The position numbers were made by a program, and so were the translations under genes. Below are positions 60,653 through 64,000 of a DNA stretch of 64,000 nucleotides, in pieces; the stretch's first letter is position 1, and each line of letters starts with the position of its first letter. The notes beneath the pieces were generated by a model. That model was not told where the DNA came from, searched no databases, and saw only the letters and a program-made list of their open reading frames with translations. The stretch is from CATOSD01 sp965226695 (GTDB taxonomy: Bacteria > Chloroflexota > Dehalococcoidia > Lucifugimonadales > CATOSD01): positions 2,666,001 through 2,730,000 of the forward strand of contig OZ245405.1 of the NCBI GenBank assembly GCA_965226695.1, in the 5' to 3' direction.

Positions 60653-61528
60653 CTAGTCCGGGTCGTGCCCGGTGAGCTTGCGGTGCGCCTCCAAGTAGCG
60701 CTCCGTCGTCCGCCGCACCACGTCCTCGGGCAGGTCGAGCGCCGGCGGCTCGTGGTCCCAGCCCTGGTCGTCCAGCCAGTCGCGGACGAACTGCTTGTCG
60801 TAGTTGGGCTGGGACTTGCCGGGCGCGTAGCCATCAGCGTCCCAGAATCGGCTGGAGTCCGGCGTTAACAGCTCGTCGATGAGCGTCAGCTCACCGTCGA
60901 CCAGGCCAAACTCCAGCTTGGTGTCGGCGAGCACGATCCCGCGCTCCAGCGCGTAGTCACGCGCATGACCGTACACCTCGATGGTGGTCTCGGCAAGTCG
61001 CTCTGTAAGCTCCCCGCCCACCATGTCCCGCATCTGCTGCATGGAGATGTTCTCGTCGTGGCCCACCTCGGCCTTTGTCGTGGGGGTGAACAGCGGCTCC
61101 GGAAAGCGGTCGCCCTCGCGCAGCCCGGCGGGCATCGCCATGCCGGACACCGTCCCCTCGCGCCGGTACTCGGCCCAGGCGGAGCCGGTGATGTAGCCGC
61201 GCACCACGCACTCGACGTCGATGCGCTCGGCGCGCTTCACCACCATCGCTCGCCTCGCGACCTCATCCGGAAGCGACAGCTCTTCGCTTCCCGCCGCCAG
61301 GGCGATGAGGTGATTCGGCACGATGTGCCCGGACCTCGCGAACCAGAAGGCGGACAGGCTGTTCAGCACCACGCCCTTCTCCGGTATCGCGGTGGGCAGC
61401 ACCACGTCGAACGCCGAAATGCGGTCGGTAGCCACTATCAGCAGCCGCCCCTCGCCCAGGTCGTAGGTGTCCCGCACCTTGCCCCGGTGCAGCAGGTTGG
61501 GAAGGTTTGTCTCTCTAATCGCGGTCAT
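60653..61528 (-). CDS. purC: SAICAR synthase (PurC)
   Basis: The 291-residue enzyme has LLHRGKVRDTYDLGEGRLLIVATDRISAFD, VVKRAERIDVECVVRGYITGSAW, FTPTTKAEVGHDENIS, ADTKLEFGLVDGEL, LIDELLTPDSSRFW and SQPNYDKQFVRDWL. It adds aspartate to CAIR in purine synthesis. Its length fits the single-domain PurC of the larger type. The ATG overlaps the purB stop (ATGA), so the genes are coupled; the longer open frame lies within purB. Confidence 0.96.
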   Translation of the reverse strand: MTAIRETNLPNLLHRGKVRDTYDLGEGRLLIVATDRISAFDVVLPTAIPEKGVVLNSLSAFWFARSGHIVPNHLIALAAGSEELSLPDEVARRAMVVKRAERIDVECVVRGYITGSAWAEYRREGTVSGMAMPAGLREGDRFPEPLFTPTTKAEVGHDENISMQQMRDMVGGELTERLAETTIEVYGHARDYALERGIVLADTKLEFGLVDGELTLIDELLTPDSSRFWDADGYAPGKSQPNYDKQFVRDWLDDQGWDHEPPALDLPEDVVRRTTERYLEAHRKLTGHDPD

Positions 61529-62814
61529 AGTCCCACTCTCTCGAAGATTGCGTCCACGTGACGCACGTAGTAGCCGTAATCGAAGATGGCGTCCAGCTCG
61601 GAGCCTCTGATCCGGCCCTTCACTACGGGGTCGTTCCTCACCAGTTCCCGGAAGTCGCAGTCCTCGTCCCACGTACGCATCGAGTTGGCCTGGACCACCT
61701 TGTAGGCGGACTCGCGGCTCATGCCTCGCTCCACGAGCGTGAGGAGCACGCGCTGGGAGAACAGCAGGCCGCGCGTTAGCTCCATGTTGGCGGACATCCG
61801 GTCGGGGTAGACGCGCATTCCGCGCACCACGCCCGCGAACAGGTCGAGCGTGTAGTCCAGCGCCATGCACGAGTCGGGCAGGATGATGCGTTCGGCGGAC
61901 GAGTGGCTGATGTCGCGCTCGCCCCACAGCGCCACGTTCTCCAGAGCCGTGACCGCGTGGCCTCTCACCAGCCGGGCCAGCCCGCACACGCGCTCGGTCA
62001 GCTCCGGATTGCGCTTGTGCGGCATCGACGACGAGCCGGTCTGTCCCTCGCTGAACGGCTCTTCCACCTCGCGCACCTCGGTGCGCTGCAGGCCGCGAAT
62101 CTCCGTCGCGAACTTCTCCAGCGAAGCCGCGATCAGCGCAACAGTGGTGACGAACTGCGCGTGGCGGTCGCGCTGGATTATCTGGTTCGACACGGGCGCG
62201 GAAGCGATACCCAGTTCGGCGCACACCCGCGCCTCGATAGAGGGCGGCGCCGTGGCATGCGTGCCCACCGGTCCGGATATCTTGCCGACGGCGATGCTCT
62301 CGCGCGCCTGTTCCAGCCGCCGCCGGTTGCGGCGCATCTCGTCCCACCACAGGGCCAGCTTCAGCCCGAAGGTGATGGGTTCGGCGTGGACTCCGTGGGT
62401 GCGGCCCATCATCAGCGTGTGCTTGTGCTCCCGGGCCCTCTGCTCTAGTGCGCTCAGCAGGCTGTCGATCTCCGCGTCCAGCAGGTCGGCGGCGTCCATC
62501 ATCTGCAGATTCGTCGCCGTGTCCCAGACGTCGCTGGAGGTGAGGCCGAGGTGCAGCCAGCGGCCCTCCGGCCCCAGCCGCTCCGTGATCGACCCCAGGA
62601 ACGCGGTGACGTCGTGGCGCGTCCTCGCCAATATCTCGTTGAGGCGCTCCATGTCGTGCCTCGCGCCGCGCAGCTTGGCCATGTCCTCGACGGGAATGAC
62701 GCCCTCCGCCGTCCACGCCTCGCAGACTGCCAGCTCGACCTCGAGCCACTTGTCGTACTTGTTCTCTTCGGACCAGACCCGCTTCATCTTGGGCCTGGCG
62801 TAGCGGTCTATCAT
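61525..62814 (-). CDS. purB: Adenylosuccinate lyase (PurB)
   Basis: The 429-residue fumarase-superfamily lyase has KYDKWLEVELAVCEAW, GLTSSDVWDTATNLQM, MMGRTHGVHAEPITFGLKLALW (general acid His), KISGPVGTHATAPPS, and the signature SSSMPHKRNPELTE with the mobile-loop catalytic Ser. It cleaves both SAICAR and adenylosuccinate. GGAGAGC precedes the ATG. Confidence 0.96.
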   Translation of the reverse strand: MIDRYARPKMKRVWSEENKYDKWLEVELAVCEAWTAEGVIPVEDMAKLRGARHDMERLNEILARTRHDVTAFLGSITERLGPEGRWLHLGLTSSDVWDTATNLQMMDAADLLDAEIDSLLSALEQRAREHKHTLMMGRTHGVHAEPITFGLKLALWWDEMRRNRRRLEQARESIAVGKISGPVGTHATAPPSIEARVCAELGIASAPVSNQIIQRDRHAQFVTTVALIAASLEKFATEIRGLQRTEVREVEEPFSEGQTGSSSMPHKRNPELTERVCGLARLVRGHAVTALENVALWGERDISHSSAERIILPDSCMALDYTLDLFAGVVRGMRVYPDRMSANMELTRGLLFSQRVLLTLVERGMSRESAYKVVQANSMRTWDEDCDFRELVRNDPVVKGRIRGSELDAIFDYGYYVRHVDAIFERVGL

Positions 62815-62854
62815 CTGCTCTCCGCCGTCTGGAATGCCCGAATGGGCGCTCGCT

Positions 62855-63307
62855 CTATCTCAGGCCCTCGCGGTAGTCGTCGTAGGCCTTGCGAATAGCC
62901 TCGTGCTTTATGCCGAGAATCTGCGCCGCCAGAAACGCCGCGTTGCGCGCGCCCCAGCTTCCGACCGCCACCGCCGCCACCGGTACGCCGGGTGGCATCT
63001 GCGCGATGGCATAGAGGGCGTCTACCCCCTTTAGCTCGCTCGACGCGATTGGCACGCCTATGATGGGAATCGTGGTCCAGGAGGCGAGCACGCCAGGCAG
63101 GCCGGCAGAGCCGCCCGCGCCCGCGATGATGACCTCCACGCCGCGCTCCCGCGCCGACAGCGCGTAGCTGCGCACCTTGTCCGGCGAGCGGTGCGCGGAC
63201 ATGACCTCGACCTCGTGGCTCACGCCCATCTGCTCGAGGACGGCGGTGGTTTCGCGCATGATCGGTTCGTCCGACGCGCTGCCCATCAACACTCCGACCA
63301 GTGGCAT
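62855..63307 (-). CDS. purE: N5-CAIR mutase (PurE, class I)
   Basis: The 150-residue protein has the PurE motifs LVGVLMGSASDEPIMRET, VMSAHRSPDKVRSYA, VIIAGAGGSAGLPGVLAS, IGVPIASSELKGVDALYAI and VGSWGARNAAFLAAQIL. Class I PurE converts N5-CAIR to CAIR and normally works with PurK, which is not seen here. The ATG at 63307 follows GAGAGGGG. Confidence 0.95.
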   Translation of the reverse strand: MPLVGVLMGSASDEPIMRETTAVLEQMGVSHEVEVMSAHRSPDKVRSYALSARERGVEVIIAGAGGSAGLPGVLASWTTIPIIGVPIASSELKGVDALYAIAQMPPGVPVAAVAVGSWGARNAAFLAAQILGIKHEAIRKAYDDYREGLR

Positions 63308-63400
63308 TGGCTGCACCCCTCTCTGTCTACCCAAATGGCCCGGCGGTCTGCCTCCGGGCTCGCCCAAACCGCTCGCGGAAAGGCTTTACGTTTTGGTTTG

Positions 63401-64000
63401 CTACCGAAGCGGCGCGTCTTCTGCCGCAATGTCGCGGCGGAACTGCGCCCCCTCGAAGCTTATCCGCCCAGCGGAATGGTATGCTCTCTCCCTCGCGGCG
63501 GCCAGGTCTTCTCCGAGCGCGCACACCGTGAGCACGCGGCCCCCGTCGGTTACGACGGCATCGTCTTCGAGCCTGGTGCCCGCGTGGAACACCATGGCGT
63601 CTTCGTCCAGGCCGTCCAGCCCCCGAATCTCGCGCCCGACCTGGTATGCGCCGGGATAGCCCCCTGAGGCGAGCGCCACGCCCACGCAGGCGCGTTCGTC
63701 CCACTCCAGCGACAACTCCTCGAGATTACCGGTGGCAGTACCAATCATAATTGCGGCAAGGTCGGTTTTCAATCTCGGAAGCACAACCTGGGCCTCGGGA
63801 TCGCCCAGTCTGCAGTTGAACTCTATGACCTTCGGGCCGTCGGACGTGAGCATTAAACCGCCGTACAGTATGCCCCGAAAGGGCGAGCCGAGCGCCGCCA
63901 GCGCCTTTGCCGCGGGTGCCATGATACGCTCGCGCACCTCGAGTTCCAGCTCCTCGCTCCACGTCGCGTGCGGGCTGTATGCGCCCATGCCGCCGGTGTT
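63401..64000 (-). CDS. purD: Phosphoribosylamine-glycine ligase (PurD), C-terminal part
   Basis: The frame is open at the right edge, so the N-terminal half lies beyond the window. The visible part starts NTGGMGAYSPHATW and continues with FRGILYGGLMLTSDGPKVIEFNCRLGDPEAQVVLPRL, the ATP-grasp metal-binding segment of GARS, then WDERACVGVALASGGYPG and the C-terminal domain. It ligates glycine to phosphoribosylamine. It heads the visible purD-purE-purB-purC run. Confidence 0.94.
   Translation of the reverse strand, partial: NTGGMGAYSPHATWSEELELEVRERIMAPAAKALAALGSPFRGILYGGLMLTSDGPKVIEFNCRLGDPEAQVVLPRLKTDLAAIMIGTATGNLEELSLEWDERACVGVALASGGYPGAYQVGREIRGLDGLDEDAMVFHAGTRLEDDAVVTDGGRVLTVCALGEDLAAARERAYHSAGRISFEGAQFRRDIAAEDAPLR

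Overview
The window is high-GC bacterial chromosome with tightly packed genes, frequent TTG/GTG starts and many stop/start overlaps. The gene repertoire suggests a Chloroflexota-type heterotroph, perhaps SAR202/Dehalococcoidia-like: three family III CoA-transferases, an amidase, MBL-fold hydrolases, an SCP-x-like thiolase paired with a DUF35 protein, a GSA-aminomutase-like enzyme and paired DUF3105 proteins. That assignment is inference from gene content; there is no rRNA or marker phylogeny here.

Layout. 1-3.8 kb: a truncated serine hydrolase, a methyltransferase, a VOC protein and an amidase. 3.9-8.2 kb: a large UPF1/DNA2-like helicase-nuclease gene split by an IS630 element. 8.2-12.1 kb: an arylsulfotransferase-like protein, glycerate kinase, and a ribbon-helix-helix gene and a PIN gene separated by an array of 62-bp tandem repeats. 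12.4-25 kb is mostly housekeeping: nfeD plus stomatin, uvrC, xerD, lgt, recJ, fabF, mtaB, and an MBL-like protein with altered metal ligands. 25.9-31.2 kb: aminomutase, hicBA with a frameshifted hicA, pepA, tRNA-His, an MBL hydrolase and tRNA-Arg. 31.2-40 kb: CoA-transferases, a RidA-like protein, a GmrSD-type restriction gene broken by an 8-bp tandem duplication, a P-loop protein and an aminotransferase. 40-42.6 kb: a repeat-rich, strand-asymmetric insertion carrying an IS1380-type transposase. 42.6-52.7 kb: a PLD protein with zinc ribbons, an SDR, an MFS transporter, a phosphoesterase, a PaREP1-like protein between direct repeats, thiolase plus DUF35, a beta-lactamase-family protein, DegV and a glycosyltransferase. 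53-59 kb: a histidine operon hisZ-hisG-(PLC-like)-hisD-hisC-hisB. 59-64 kb on the opposite strand: purD-purE-purB-purC, two DUF3105 genes and purS, converging on hisB.

The most notable feature is a population of small repeats. A 24-nt palindromic unit occurs twice. One copy interrupts an intergenic hairpin repeat; its empty counterpart is visible at 46.65 kb. The other sits in frame, as exactly eight codons, inside the IS1380 transposase. Other repeats are a roughly 110-bp inverted-repeat element, whose ends also flank the IS1380 region, an 87-bp MITE with 16-bp ends, and the 62-bp array. Two defence-like genes, the helicase-nuclease and GmrSD, are broken by lesions that leave the remaining frames intact. 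This suggests recent or reversible inactivation.
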